A program made the translations under genes and the position numbers. A model generated the notes under the pieces. It ran no database searches. It was not told the DNA's origin and saw only the letters and a list, made by a program, of their open reading frames with translations. Below are positions 9,279 through 18,558 of a stretch of 40,456 nucleotides of DNA, in pieces. The DNA lies in the NCBI GenBank assembly GCA_964511665.1, contig CAZEHA010000032.1:1-40456 (forward strand), written 5' to 3'. This stretch comes from JAGOEF01 sp964511665. Its GTDB lineage: Bacteria > Bacteroidota > Bacteroidia > Bacteroidales > ML635J-15. Every line of letters begins with the position of its first letter. Within the stretch, counting starts at the first letter, position 1.

Positions 9279-9986
9279 TTACAAATTTTTAATTATTTTT
9301 TCAATTTCTTCAATTTCGAGTGCATTTTCGATGGTGTAATCTCCCGATTTAGTACGAACCAAACCCGAAACATAAGAACCGCTGTTGAGCTCTTTTCCAA
9401 TATCGCGTGCCAGTGCCCTGATATAGGTGCCTTTTCCGCAACTTACACGAATAGTAACAAATGGCAGATTGTATTGTTCTATGCCAATATTATAAATTTC
9501 GACCAAACGGGGTTTTACGGTTGTTCCGCGACCCTTTCGGGCTATTTTGTACGAACGTTTGCCCCCGATTTTAACTGCAGAGTATACCGGCGGTATTTGT
9601 TCAATGCGTCCGGTAAATTGCCGAATGCACTCTTCAATCATTTCTTGTGTTATGTGTTCATAGGGATACACCGCATCTTCTTCGGTTTCCATATCGAACG
9701 AGGGTGTAGTAGCTCCTAATTTTAATTTGGCAACATATTCTTTGTCTCCATCCTGAAGTTTTTCGATAAGTTTGGTATAGCGGCCTGTACACAAGAGCAA
9801 GACTCCGGTAGCCATTGGATCGAGTGTTCCTGCATGGCCAACGCGTAGTTTGTCGACACCCATCTGCTTACAAGCCAGAGATCTGATTTTGTTAACTACA
9901 TCAAACGAAGTCCAAGCCAGGGGTTTGTTTACCACAATGAGCTGTCCTTCAATAAAATCGACATGTTGGCCATCGAAAACATGCAT
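9279..9986 (-). CDS. truB: tRNA pseudouridine(55) synthase
   Basis: TruB converts U55 in the T-loop of most tRNAs to pseudouridine. The 235-residue protein has the N-terminal NKPLAWTSFDVVNKIR motif and the catalytic segment GHAGTLDPMATGVLLL, where Asp56 is the expected nucleophile. Later motifs are YVAKLKLG, PPVYSAVKIGGKRSYKIARKG and CGKGTYIRALARDIG. It is shorter than the E. coli enzyme and lacks the C-terminal PUA extension, as is common in this phylum. It begins three bases after the uppP stop, so cotranscription is very likely. Confidence 0.95.
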   Translation of the reverse strand: MHVFDGQHVDFIEGQLIVVNKPLAWTSFDVVNKIRSLACKQMGVDKLRVGHAGTLDPMATGVLLLCTGRYTKLIEKLQDGDKEYVAKLKLGATTPSFDMETEEDAVYPYEHITQEMIEECIRQFTGRIEQIPPVYSAVKIGGKRSYKIARKGRGTTVKPRLVEIYNIGIEQYNLPFVTIRVSCGKGTYIRALARDIGKELNSGSYVSGLVRTKSGDYTIENALEIEEIEKIIKNL

Positions 9987-9989
9987 GGG

Positions 9990-10775
9990 CTATAGAAATA
10001 TTATGGTTATGAAACCTACCAGCGCACAATACAAGGCGAACCAAATCAGCTTGCCTTTTTTAACTATTTTCAACATAATACTGCAGGCAAACCAACCGGT
10101 TATAAATGCTGCAATAAAACCTATCAGTAGACTAGATGTTGCAACGCCACCTGAAACAACTGTGTTTCGCGAAAGCAAATCGAGAATGTTTTCGCCAAGT
10201 ATGGGGATAAGAACCATCAGAAACGAAAATTTTGCAATTTCGTTGCGTTTATTCCCCAGCATCAAACCGGTAGCAATGGTAGCTCCCGAACGGCTGATGC
10301 CCGGAATTACGGCAATTGCCTGCGCAATGCCAATAATAAAAGCATGCCCATAGCTTAAATCTCGCTGCCCGGGTTTAAACCAATGGGCAAATGCCAGCAA
10401 CAGTGCCGTAACCAGCAGCATGCATCCCACAAACCATATGGCATAGCCGTCGAAAAGGGTCTTGACCAGATCTTTGAAAAACAAGCCTACTATTAAAACA
10501 GGAATCATCGAAACAGCTATCTTAAGCAAATACTGAGTTTCGTCGTTCAGTTTAAATTTGAACAGACCGCCAATCAGTCGTATGATTTCGTGGCGAAGCA
10601 CCAATATGGTGCTTAACACGGTTGCTCCGTGCACCACAATCGAAAAGTAGAGGTTTTCTTCTCCGGTAATGCCGAAAAGTGCCTTGCCAATTTCGAGATG
10701 ACCACTGCTGCTTACGGGCAAAAATTCAGTCAACCCCTGGATAAGTCCAAGGATCAAAGCTTCATACCATTCCAT
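9990..10775 (-). CDS. uppP: Undecaprenyl-diphosphate phosphatase
   Basis: This polytopic inner-membrane enzyme removes a phosphate from undecaprenyl diphosphate, recycling the lipid carrier for peptidoglycan and polysaccharide assembly; its overexpression gives bacitracin resistance in other bacteria. The 261 residues show the BacA/UppP signature near the N-terminus (GLIQGLTEFLPVSSSGHLEIG, with Gln13, Glu17 and His26 in the conserved positions) and the second motif PGISRSGATIATGLMLG. About seven to eight hydrophobic segments are visible. It sits between the DUF3098 gene (12 bp) and truB (3 bp). The carrier link fits the neighbouring envelope genes. Confidence 0.95.
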   Translation of the reverse strand: MEWYEALILGLIQGLTEFLPVSSSGHLEIGKALFGITGEENLYFSIVVHGATVLSTILVLRHEIIRLIGGLFKFKLNDETQYLLKIAVSMIPVLIVGLFFKDLVKTLFDGYAIWFVGCMLLVTALLLAFAHWFKPGQRDLSYGHAFIIGIAQAIAVIPGISRSGATIATGLMLGNKRNEIAKFSFLMVLIPILGENILDLLSRNTVVSGGVATSSLLIGFIAAFITGWFACSIMLKIVKKGKLIWFALYCALVGFITIIFL

Positions 10776-10787
10776 ACCAAAAGGTGT

Positions 10788-11087
10788 TTATGATTTTGCA
10801 ATGTCTTGGTTTTGCTTGCCTGCATTTGGTTTTTTCATAATGGCATAAATCTCGATAACAAAACCGATGAGCACTACAATGGGAGCCAAGGTGATTCTAC
10901 GAAAACTGAATATTTTGTCGCTGAATACATTGGGGTCGTCGGTGCCGCCGCCTGCCATCAATATAAAACCAATAACAATAACTGCAAAACCTATCAATAT
11001 CCAAATAAGATTCTCTTTTTCGAGCGCGAATTGCAGGTTGCCGGGCTGTGGGTTCTCTGAACTGCTTTTTTGTTTTTTGTCGGCCAT
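10788..11087 (-). CDS. DUF3098 family small membrane protein
   Basis: This 99-residue protein has a polar N-terminus and two hydrophobic helices: ENLIWILIGFAVIVIGFILM followed by the conserved GGGTDDPNVFSDKIFSFRRITLAPIVVLIGF region, then a short Lys-rich tail. This is the pattern of DUF3098, a Bacteroidota family I know mainly from its position between ftsX and uppP. It is two bases downstream of ftsX, so almost certainly translated from the same message. Its function is unknown; a role with FtsX in division is suggested only by gene order. Confidence 0.9.
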   Translation of the reverse strand: MADKKQKSSSENPQPGNLQFALEKENLIWILIGFAVIVIGFILMAGGGTDDPNVFSDKIFSFRRITLAPIVVLIGFVIEIYAIMKKPNAGKQNQDIAKS

Positions 11088-11089
11088 AA

Positions 11090-11977
11090 TCAGTAGTACA
11101 AATTTGACGTTTTTATTCTTAAATACCTGTTTACTGCCAAATAGGTAGAAATTAACGAAATTAAGATGCCCAAAGATAATACAATTAGAAACAAGCTGGC
11201 AACTATTTTATAATAATCGGCCACATTTATGATTTCTCTAAGAGTTTCGGTGCTCAAATATAACAGTACCGATAACAAGGCAATAGATATGAACGAACTG
11301 ATGACCCCCTGCAGTAAGCTGCTTCGCAGAAAGGGTTTTCTGATGAATCCTTTGGTAGCGCCTACCAGTTGCATGGTACGTATCAGAAACCGTTTTGAAT
11401 ATACCGTGAGGCGAATTGTATTGTTGATGAGCGCAAACGACACCAGCATCAGCAATAGACTGAATGCAAGCAACACAAAACTGATATTGCGAACGTTTTC
11501 GTTAATAAGATGTACCAAATTCTTTTGGTATGAAACTTCTTTTACATATTCGGGAAATGCATTGAAACGACTTTCTATAGCCAAAAGGCTATCGGGATTG
11601 GCATATCCGGCCACTAAATACACATCGATTGATGGCAGTAAGGGATTGTAGCCCAAGGTTTCTACAAAATCGTCGCCCAAATCTTGCTTCAACGTTTCGG
11701 CAGCTTTTTCGCTGGTAATGTACTCAGTCGATTTTATAAAATCGTAAGTGTCGAGTGTCTTTTGAAATTTTCTGATGTCGGGCTCTTTCAGGTCTTCGTT
11801 TAATATCAGTGTGAAACATATGTTTTCTTTTACATAATCAGAAAACAATTTGGCATTGAGCAGCAGCAGGCCAACAATACCTAAAAGGAACAGCACCAGC
11901 GATACACTTATGGTTGAGGTGAAATATGCCCCGCGTAGCCGGCTTTTTATTACACCCTTTTCTTTGTTGCGTTTCAT
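11090..11977 (-). CDS. ftsX: FtsX-like cell division permease
   Basis: FtsX pairs with the ATPase FtsE in an ABC-type complex that couples division to peptidoglycan hydrolase activation. The 295 residues give a short cytoplasmic N-terminus, TM1 (about 20-42), a periplasmic domain (about 45-165, containing DVYLVAGYANPDSL) and three C-terminal TM helices. The family motif after TM2 is clear: RTMQLVGATKGFIRKPFLRSSLLQG. No ftsE is in the window, as is usual in Bacteroidota where ftsE lies elsewhere. It leads the ftsX-DUF3098-uppP-truB-queA cluster, 14 bp after the T9SS adhesin gene. Confidence 0.93.
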   Translation of the reverse strand: MKRNKEKGVIKSRLRGAYFTSTISVSLVLFLLGIVGLLLLNAKLFSDYVKENICFTLILNEDLKEPDIRKFQKTLDTYDFIKSTEYITSEKAAETLKQDLGDDFVETLGYNPLLPSIDVYLVAGYANPDSLLAIESRFNAFPEYVKEVSYQKNLVHLINENVRNISFVLLAFSLLLMLVSFALINNTIRLTVYSKRFLIRTMQLVGATKGFIRKPFLRSSLLQGVISSFISIALLSVLLYLSTETLREIINVADYYKIVASLFLIVLSLGILISLISTYLAVNRYLRIKTSNLYY

Positions 11978-11991
11978 TGGTTTAACTTGAA

Positions 11992-14900
11992 TTAATTGAT
12001 AATAATTTTTCGATTTATCGCACTACCATCGCTATATATAAAACGAATGAAGTAAATACCTGCTGACAGCGACTTCACATCAATATTCATATTTTCTGAC
12101 CCGAAACGAACAACAGCTTCTTCGAAAACAATATCCGATTTAACATCAAGCATTTGAATCGATTCTGTTTCATGTCCGGGGTCGAATTCAATATTGAGAT
12201 AATCGGTAGCCGGGTTTGGATATATTTTTATGTTGGCGGAACTGTTTGAAGCAATACCGGGTGTTGCAATAACACTAACATATACTGTGTCGGTATCGGT
12301 ACAATTGTTTTCATCGCTTACCCTAAGCCATATGGTATGTGTTCCCACTCCGAGCGAAGTCCCCGAAAGTGTCAGTATTGGTCCGTTAAAACCATTGTAC
12401 CACATGTAATCGGTATATATTGCCGAAACGCCGATGCTTATTGATGAGTCGATGCTGATAGAATGATCGGGTCCCAAATCAATTTGAGGCGATTCGAATA
12501 CGGTAACATATACGGTATCGGTTGCTTCGCAGCCAAAAGCACTCCCTGTGGTAACCAAAGAATAATTACCTGATGTATTCACAAATAGTTCCTGCTCCAT
12601 CGAGCCGGTATTCCATTCATACGAGTAAGCACCCTGGGGAGCAACAAGCACTGTGTTCCCGCAAACCGAAAAGTCTTCACCAAGATCGACGGGTACTACC
12701 GGATGAAATTGTATCTGCACCGTATCGTAGTTACGGCAGGCATTTAAGCCCACTACAACAATATGATATGTGCCCGAGCTGGCTACTTCGAGGTAAGGAG
12801 TGGTATTGAGTCCGTTGTTCCAATTATAAGATTGATATTCGCCTTCGGGGTGCAACACGATGATGTCGCCCTGACATGCTTCACGATCGGGACCCAAGTT
12901 TACTTCAGGCGCAGGATTCACAGTAACATACATGGTATCGGTGTAAATTTCGTCGCAAGCGTTGTAAATTTTGCAAAGGTAGGCACCGGCCTGGTTAAGC
13001 GAAAGTACAGGTATCGAAAGAACTGTATCAGTAGCTCCCGGAATTTCCTGATCGCCGCGATACCACTGGCATAAAATGTTTTCGCCGGCCGGATCTACGG
13101 TAAGCAATAAACTGTCGAGTTCGCATAAATATTGATTTCCCGAATGCCATTCTATTGATGGAGGGGTGCCAACATGAAAAAAGAATTCTTCGCTGTCTGT
13201 TTCTCCGCAAAGGTTCATAACTCTGCAGAAGTAATTTCCTGTATGCCCGAATCCGGCCGGGTCGAATACAATATCAGCCTGATTGGCCCAAGTTTCGGCA
13301 GAGTTGTTTCTATACCATAAATAATACATGGGTTCGGTGCCTGTGGCTTCAACACTAAAACTTACCAAGTCGCCTTCGCAGGCATAAAAATCTTCGTTTT
13401 CGGAATATATTTCAGGACTTAAAAAAACATCTATTGTAAATGTCTCAGAAACAACATCGCCACATTGGTTCGATATATTGCAGATGTATATTCCTGCATC
13501 ACTTTGTTGTAGCGAAGGAATAACAAACTGTGCATCAGTGCCCAGTACCTCTCCCGGAGTAGCTGTGTTTATCCATTGATAAGATATGGGGTCTGTTCCT
13601 TCTACCATGATTTGTATCTCGAGTTCATTGCCTGCACACAAGCCTACCGATTCAGGTTGAAGTAATATTTGTGGCGGTGTATGCACGGTTAATAAAGCCT
13701 CGTTGGTGGTGGCCGAACCACATTGGTTATACACATAACATGTAAACAGGCCTTGCTGGCCGGTAAAAACTGAATTAATTTCGAGTGTTGACGTATTTAC
13801 TCCAAATGTATTGTCGAATGGCATTACGGCTCCGTTGAACAGCCACTGATAATAAAGCGGTTCTTCGCCGTTGGCTTTGCAATGAAAACTGGCATTGTTG
13901 CCGGCACACACCACCGAATCGATAGGCTGTTGCGTGATGAAAGGTGCTTCGAAGCCTGTTATTACGGCTGTGTCGGTGCTTACCGATGCACAAGCATTCG
14001 AAATAATGCAGTAGAAGGTTTCAATTAATCCTTCTTCGGTTACTATCGACAATACACTGCTTTCTTCGCCGCTTAGCGGGCCCGATTCGTTGAACCACTG
14101 GTAGCTTACATCAATATTGCTAAATGCGGTGGCATATAGTGTTATTTCTTCGCCGTCGCAGTCGCCCTGACTAATTGGTTGTGCAGTGATGTGGGGAACA
14201 GATAGCACAGAAATAGCAATGTCGTTTCCGGTAATCGATTCACATGAATTGTACACGATGGGCGTATAGAATATGTTATTCGGATATTCTACCGATTCGA
14301 TAAATAACTCGGAATTGGTCTCCCCGGGTATTTCAACATTATCGGCAAGCCACTTATATTGTAAGCTGCTGCCTGTAGCGTTAATTGTTAGGGTTACATC
14401 GCTGCCTTCGCATACCTCAACGCTTTCTGATTGCGATATCAGCACCGGCAGGTCGGTTATTGAAACCGCTATCATACCTGTGCTTTCTGAGCCACACACA
14501 TTTTGCACAACGCAATAATAGTTTCCCGAAAGGGCAGCACTAATTGTAGAGTTCACATAGGTGTTGCCGAAGTGCACTTGCCCGAAGCCATCGAGAAACC
14601 AGGTGTAACTGGCTAGCTCAGCGGTAACATCGCTACTGAGTGTAAGCGTTTCGCCCTGACATAGGTTTTGCGCTTCGCTGTAGCTGTTTATTATCGGAGC
14701 CGATTCTACTACCAGTAACTGGGCTATATTGCTTTCAACCGAGCCATGACCATTGCTCACTCTGCAATAGTAGCTTCCCTCGTGTGTTTCGTTCAAAGGG
14801 TCAATAACAAACTCTGGTGAATTGTCGCCAACAGGTATCGCTTCAAAGAACCATTCATAGGTTAGAGGCAATTCTCCCGATGCAATCACACTGAGAGTAA

Positions 14901-15024
14901 CAGCATCGCCGGCACATTTCTGACCCGAAATCGGGTGTTGTACAATAACAGGAGCCTGCGAAAACAAATGCAGTGCCATGGCTTGTAACAGGCATAGCGA
15001 AACAGTAAAAACCAGTTTTTTCAT
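11992..15024 (-). CDS. T9SS-secreted adhesin with tandem Ig-like and PKD-like domains
   Basis: The 1010-residue protein has a signal peptide (MKKLVFTVSLCLLQAMALHLFSQ). Eight Ig-like domains of about 85-90 residues follow, each opening with a Cys in a C-x-G-(D/E/N) turn and closing with a (Y/F)xC-x-(V/I)xN strand (residues about 24-745), so most carry a disulphide pair. Three shorter PKD-like repeats (about 745-915) with NLGPDREAC, DLGEDFSVC and DLGPDHSI starts come next. The C-terminal 80 residues are a type A T9SS sorting domain (IKIYPNPATDYLNIEF ... LSAGIYFIRF ... KIIIN). It should be exported to the surface and processed by the T9SS peptidase. The ligand is unknown. It lies 14 bp upstream of ftsX. 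Confidence 0.88.
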   Translation of the reverse strand: MKKLVFTVSLCLLQAMALHLFSQAPVIVQHPISGQKCAGDAVTLSVIASGELPLTYEWFFEAIPVGDNSPEFVIDPLNETHEGSYYCRVSNGHGSVESNIAQLLVVESAPIINSYSEAQNLCQGETLTLSSDVTAELASYTWFLDGFGQVHFGNTYVNSTISAALSGNYYCVVQNVCGSESTGMIAVSITDLPVLISQSESVEVCEGSDVTLTINATGSSLQYKWLADNVEIPGETNSELFIESVEYPNNIFYTPIVYNSCESITGNDIAISVLSVPHITAQPISQGDCDGEEITLYATAFSNIDVSYQWFNESGPLSGEESSVLSIVTEEGLIETFYCIISNACASVSTDTAVITGFEAPFITQQPIDSVVCAGNNASFHCKANGEEPLYYQWLFNGAVMPFDNTFGVNTSTLEINSVFTGQQGLFTCYVYNQCGSATTNEALLTVHTPPQILLQPESVGLCAGNELEIQIMVEGTDPISYQWINTATPGEVLGTDAQFVIPSLQQSDAGIYICNISNQCGDVVSETFTIDVFLSPEIYSENEDFYACEGDLVSFSVEATGTEPMYYLWYRNNSAETWANQADIVFDPAGFGHTGNYFCRVMNLCGETDSEEFFFHVGTPPSIEWHSGNQYLCELDSLLLTVDPAGENILCQWYRGDQEIPGATDTVLSIPVLSLNQAGAYLCKIYNACDEIYTDTMYVTVNPAPEVNLGPDREACQGDIIVLHPEGEYQSYNWNNGLNTTPYLEVASSGTYHIVVVGLNACRNYDTVQIQFHPVVPVDLGEDFSVCGNTVLVAPQGAYSYEWNTGSMEQELFVNTSGNYSLVTTGSAFGCEATDTVYVTVFESPQIDLGPDHSISIDSSISIGVSAIYTDYMWYNGFNGPILTLSGTSLGVGTHTIWLRVSDENNCTDTDTVYVSVIATPGIASNSSANIKIYPNPATDYLNIEFDPGHETESIQMLDVKSDIVFEEAVVRFGSENMNIDVKSLSAGIYFIRFIYSDGSAINRKIIIN

Positions 15025-15062
15025 CCTAATTGTTTTACATTAATAATGTGGCTGGTAAATTA

Positions 15063-15070
15063 CAAATTTA
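15063..15070 (-). promoter_or_regulatory. Candidate -7 box for the Ig-domain adhesin
   Basis: On the minus strand this is TAAATTTG, an exact TAnnTTTG match 38 bases before the ATG at 15024. A TTTCG at 15092-15088, 17 bp upstream, is a loose -33 candidate. If correct, this promoter may also feed ftsX and the genes after it. Confidence 0.45.
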
Positions 15071-15202
15071 TTGCATAGGCCTTGTTGCGAAATATTAGCT
15101 TTTTTAAACACTGTCGTGTGAATTGATGAAAGATAAATTTGCAGTGTTAATAAATTAACTATTGCTTAATATTAGAATAAAGTTTTAGTAACAGTACTCC
15201 GA

Positions 15203-15210
15203 TATTTTTG
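15203..15210 (+). promoter_or_regulatory. Candidate -7 box for the 15232 gene
   Basis: TATTTTTG matches TAnnTTTG exactly and ends 21 bases before the ATG at 15232, giving a short leader of roughly 15 bases. No clear -33 TTTG is seen at the expected spacing. Confidence 0.5.
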
Positions 15211-15231
15211 TATCGATCAAAAACAATAAAA

Positions 15232-15582
15232 ATGAAAAACATCAGCATCGTATTAGTTTTTACCATTCTCTTTGGATTACAAGCTTTTGCCGATAGCGAC
15301 AAAGACAGCAGCAAAGAAGTTTCTGCGTCGGGCATAATCAGTGGCAAGGTAGTTGACCAAATTACCGGAGAAGGCCTCTGCGGTGTGAAAGTCAGTCTTG
15401 GAAACGGTATGGTTTCATACTCTGACCTTGATGGCAATTTTGCGATTGAAGTTACCGGAAACAGGGTGTATGATATCCAGACCAATTATCTCAGTTACCA
15501 ATCGTACACTTTGAGTAATCTTCAAATTGATGCCGGAGAAAGACAAGTTATACGCCTCGAGCTGAAAAGTTTAGTCGATTAA
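15232..15582 (+). CDS. Small secreted carboxypeptidase-regulatory-like (CarboxypepD_reg) protein
   Basis: The 116-residue protein starts at the ATG at 15232; the frame is open eight codons further to a TTG, but that falls inside the -7 box. A signal peptide (MKNISIVLVFTILFGLQAFA) precedes a short polar linker and one beta-sandwich domain with the typical opening ISGKVVDQITGEGLCGVKVSLGNG, then TVSYSDLDGNF-like turn residues (YSDLDGNFAIEV) and a C-terminal RQVIRLEL strand. This domain normally forms the N-terminal part of SusC-type receptors; here it stands alone. A periplasmic location is inferred. Its role is unknown. Confidence 0.78.
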   Translation: MKNISIVLVFTILFGLQAFADSDKDSSKEVSASGIISGKVVDQITGEGLCGVKVSLGNGMVSYSDLDGNFAIEVTGNRVYDIQTNYLSYQSYTLSNLQIDAGERQVIRLELKSLVD

Positions 15583-15599
15583 CACCAAAAAATTGGTAT

Positions 15600-15607
15600 T
15601 ATATTTG
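15600..15607 (+). promoter_or_regulatory. Candidate -7 box for the 15640 gene
   Basis: TATATTTG is an exact TAnnTTTG match 32 bases before the ATG. Just upstream, ACCAA (15584-15588) and TTGGT (15593-15597) form a small inverted repeat after the previous stop codon, a possible weak end for the upstream transcript. Confidence 0.5.
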
Positions 15608-15639
15608 TCTGATAATTCAGATATCGACAATAAAATCTC

Positions 15640-16107
15640 ATGAAGAAAATCGTATCAGTTCTTTTTATTTGCTTAGCATTTGCAAGTATCAATGTGGTGA
15701 ATGCTCAGATTATTAAAAACGTAGACGGATTATTCTATACCGAAGATAATCAATTGTACACAGGCGATTATATCGAATTGTACGACAACGGTGTAGTGAA
15801 AACAAAAACCCATATAGTTGAAGGTCATCGCGATGGTGAAACCGTGTTGTATTTTAACGATGGGTCGGTGAACGAAATTCGCAACTATAGCAAAGGGAAA
15901 AAGCATGGCGAATGGAAAAGTTACGATTCGAACGGGGTTCAGATTGCAGTAGCGCAATACGATAATAATGTGAAATCCGGCAAATGGTTAATATGGGATG
16001 CATCGGGAACACTGCGTTATGAAATGTACTACCAAAACGGAGTGAAAGTCGGTATCTGGAAAATGTGGGACGAAACAGGTAAACTTACCGACGAGAAAAA
16101 ATACTAA
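15640..16107 (+). CDS. Secreted MORN/YwqK-type repeat protein
   Basis: The 155-residue product has a signal peptide ending NVVNAQ (about residue 23). Short repeats of the YwqK/MORN type follow: YTGDYIELYDNGVVKTKTHI, EGHRDGETVLYFNDGSVNEI, KGKKHGEWKSYDSNGVQ, VKSGKWLIWDASGTLRYEMYY and VKVGIWKMWDETGKL. Each has the G-x-(W/T)-x-x-(Y/W)-x-x-(N/D)-G core. Databases often name such proteins 'YwqK family antitoxin', but no toxin gene is next to it and it is predicted to be exported, so I do not support an antitoxin role. It ends convergently with the TonB-receptor-like gene, 42 bp apart. Confidence 0.8.
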   Translation: MKKIVSVLFICLAFASINVVNAQIIKNVDGLFYTEDNQLYTGDYIELYDNGVVKTKTHIVEGHRDGETVLYFNDGSVNEIRNYSKGKKHGEWKSYDSNGVQIAVAQYDNNVKSGKWLIWDASGTLRYEMYYQNGVKVGIWKMWDETGKLTDEKKY

Positions 16108-16126
16108 ACTGACGTTTCGTCTCAGT
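16108..16126 (+). terminator. Possible weak bidirectional terminator hairpin
   Basis: ACTGACG pairs with CG-TCAGT around a TTT loop, with a two-base bulge, in the 42-bp gap between two convergent genes. No T run follows on either side, so termination is uncertain. Confidence 0.25.
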
Positions 16127-16149
16127 AATCCTAATAACAATTCAATAAT

Positions 16150-18558
16150 CTAATTCATTTTGCCAGCGTTTTGTGTTCCCCTATCGCCTTGCCTGAACTT
16201 GTATTGTAACGAAGCAAATACCATGGGTTTATATTTCGACCCGAAATTCAGGGTATTCCATACAATACCGGCGTATTCGGTGTAGTCGCCGTGTTTCATC
16301 AGATTGTTGAGAATATTGCTTATCCCTATGGTACACATCAGATTGTTGCCGAAAAATTTGCGGGTGAAACTCGCCGAGGAATCGAAATAACCAAAACTAT
16401 ACCCGTCGATTCTAATTTCGCGACTTACATAATTTACATACACTGTTGCCGATGTTTTGCGGTTGAACCGTATATCGGTACTGAGTTTTAGCTGATAGCC
16501 AAAATCTTTCTTGTCAACATTTTCGCTAAGGTTATCCGCCTTAATATTGGTATGATATATTCGTGACGAAAAATTCAAATCGATCTTCGATTTTATCGAT
16601 GCATAAGCCGATACATCGATACCTGTGCTTGTGTTTTTGCCTATATTTTCGGGCATGCTAATCCAAATAGTTTCGGTAACAGGCAGTGTGAGATACGAAA
16701 TATCGTTGCGAGTAAGGCTGTAGAACACATCTATGTTTACATTCCAGATGTTTTTATTCAGGGTGTAACCAATAAAAAAGTTGTGATAGTTAACCGGTTC
16801 AAGGGCCGGATTGCCCACATTCCACGAGTAAGGATTTTGTTTATTTACGAAATCGCATACCTGAGTGTAGTAGGGGGTTTGCACACTATGCGAATAGCTG
16901 ATTTTGAAATCGTTGAGGCTGTCGGCTGAGTAAATTATTGTTGCCGATGGAGATGGGTTTATATAATATTTATTGAAAACAAAACTGGTATCGACCGATT
17001 GCTCGTTGTAGCGAAGATAATCGATGTCGTTTAGGTTGTAATTCAGCGACAAACCGGCATCAATTTTCCACTTTTTTAATGTAGTGCCATAACGCGAATA
17101 CACGGTGTGCGATTGAGTAAGTGCTTGAGTTGTGCCACTGGTTGGTAGATTGGGAATAGCATCGATATACGACAATTCTTCCTGATTGTTTTTCAGGCTG
17201 AACCAACCGCGCCAGCCAACATTCCACCTCGATTTGTTGCTGAATGGATGATTGTAGTACACACCGGTCCAAATACCCGTATTAATCATGTTTGTGGTGT
17301 TATCGAATACAGTTGTTTGGGTGTTTGCATTTCCCGAAAGATATTGATAGCGGTAATTGCTAGACGATTTATGGTCGTTGAATTGCTGCTGGCATCCTGC
17401 ATATGCCGAAATTTCTTTTCCCAGTGAATCGAATCGGTGATAGTAATATGTATTAAGCCATACATTCCTGTATTGGTAGCTGTAGTCTGAAATCACAGTG
17501 TAGCGATTGAAATAGTTTGCATTGGGTCCGCTTGTGGTGAGATGATTGCTTTCGCCCGGATAGCTGCCTCCATATCGATATAAGCCCAGCGAAAGAAACA
17601 TGCGGGTGTTCATATTGGGATTATAGCGAATGCCTCCGTAATTCCAAAAATAATCGACATTACTGATGCTTGTGTTTACATTATCGATGCGATACTCTGT
17701 TTCGTTAAAAACTTGACTCCCTTCACTTTCCGATTGGCTTTCGGAATATTCGTGGTAATAGTTCAGGTTAACAAATAGCAATATATTCTTGTATTTATAG
17801 TTCAAGTTGCCAAATCCTGAGCCATGGTTTACATCACGAAAATTTACAGTTCCACCCTTAGCTTGCGCCAGACCACTTAGTCCGTCGGTAGCCATATTCT
17901 TCATTTTTATGTTTATGATACCGCCTTTTTGTGAGCCACTTTGCAGCGATGCATCAATCACTTCAATTTTTATTACCAGTGCTACCGGAATCATTTCGAT
18001 GTTAGGGTAAATGTATTGCGCAGGCATGTCGTCAACATAAATGCTGGCCGCAGCGCCCTTGTATTTCACATTGCCTTCTTCATCAACCGTAACGCCCGGC
18101 AGGGTACGCAATAAATCGAAGATGTTTTTTGCGGCCATAACCTTAGTTTCGTTCATAGTGTACACCTTTCGGTCGAATTTCTGTTCCATATATTGAATAT
18201 TTCCTTCGACTACGGCTTCGCTGAGTTGGGCTGCAGTGGCCTTTAGAAAAATGGTTCCTGTCTGATAACGCGAAGGGAGCCGGGTCGGCAAGTCTATTCT
18301 CTTCGATTCGTATCCTGTGTATTGAATCAATAAATGATATTGCTGGTTGCAATCAAGGTAGCGAATCCTGAAATCTCCTTTTTCGTTGCTTAAACAGCCC
18401 GATATCACCGAGTCGGAGCTATTTAGCACCGATATGTTGCCATAAACAAGAGGCTCCCTGTTAATCGAGTCGGCAACACTGCCCGAAATCTCACAAAACT
18501 GAGCACTAGTAATCGCATAAATACTTATGAAACTGATTAATAAAATAAACCTTCTCAT
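16150..18558 (-). CDS. TonB-receptor-like outer-membrane beta-barrel protein
   Basis: The 802-residue protein begins at the ATG at 18558 (MRRFILLISFISIYAITSAQ, a signal peptide); nine more open codons upstream lead only to a TTG. A carboxypeptidase-regulatory domain (about 21-105: ISGSVADSINREPLVYGNIS ... NEKGDFRI) comes first. A plug-like domain follows (about 115-225: NIFDLLRTLPGVTVDEEGNV, YVDDMPAQY, INIKMKN), then a long barrel ending near LQYKFRQGD. This is the OMP_b-brl_3 architecture rather than a SusC transporter, and no SusD partner is nearby. No typical N-terminal TonB box was identified. The substrate is unknown. It faces the lipoprotein gene at 18722 divergently. Confidence 0.85.
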   Translation of the reverse strand: MRRFILLISFISIYAITSAQFCEISGSVADSINREPLVYGNISVLNSSDSVISGCLSNEKGDFRIRYLDCNQQYHLLIQYTGYESKRIDLPTRLPSRYQTGTIFLKATAAQLSEAVVEGNIQYMEQKFDRKVYTMNETKVMAAKNIFDLLRTLPGVTVDEEGNVKYKGAAASIYVDDMPAQYIYPNIEMIPVALVIKIEVIDASLQSGSQKGGIINIKMKNMATDGLSGLAQAKGGTVNFRDVNHGSGFGNLNYKYKNILLFVNLNYYHEYSESQSESEGSQVFNETEYRIDNVNTSISNVDYFWNYGGIRYNPNMNTRMFLSLGLYRYGGSYPGESNHLTTSGPNANYFNRYTVISDYSYQYRNVWLNTYYYHRFDSLGKEISAYAGCQQQFNDHKSSSNYRYQYLSGNANTQTTVFDNTTNMINTGIWTGVYYNHPFSNKSRWNVGWRGWFSLKNNQEELSYIDAIPNLPTSGTTQALTQSHTVYSRYGTTLKKWKIDAGLSLNYNLNDIDYLRYNEQSVDTSFVFNKYYINPSPSATIIYSADSLNDFKISYSHSVQTPYYTQVCDFVNKQNPYSWNVGNPALEPVNYHNFFIGYTLNKNIWNVNIDVFYSLTRNDISYLTLPVTETIWISMPENIGKNTSTGIDVSAYASIKSKIDLNFSSRIYHTNIKADNLSENVDKKDFGYQLKLSTDIRFNRKTSATVYVNYVSREIRIDGYSFGYFDSSASFTRKFFGNNLMCTIGISNILNNLMKHGDYTEYAGIVWNTLNFGSKYKPMVFASLQYKFRQGDRGTQNAGKMN

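Noticed and set aside
15640..16107. Antitoxin of a toxin-antitoxin pair (YwqK label)
   Set aside because: The protein has a signal peptide, its neighbours are not toxins, and YwqK/MORN repeats are common in exported Bacteroidota proteins.
16150..18558. SusC-type glycan importer and a polysaccharide utilisation locus
   Set aside because: No SusD gene, glycoside hydrolase or SusC signature is nearby; the architecture is that of the single-gene OMP_b-brl_3 type.
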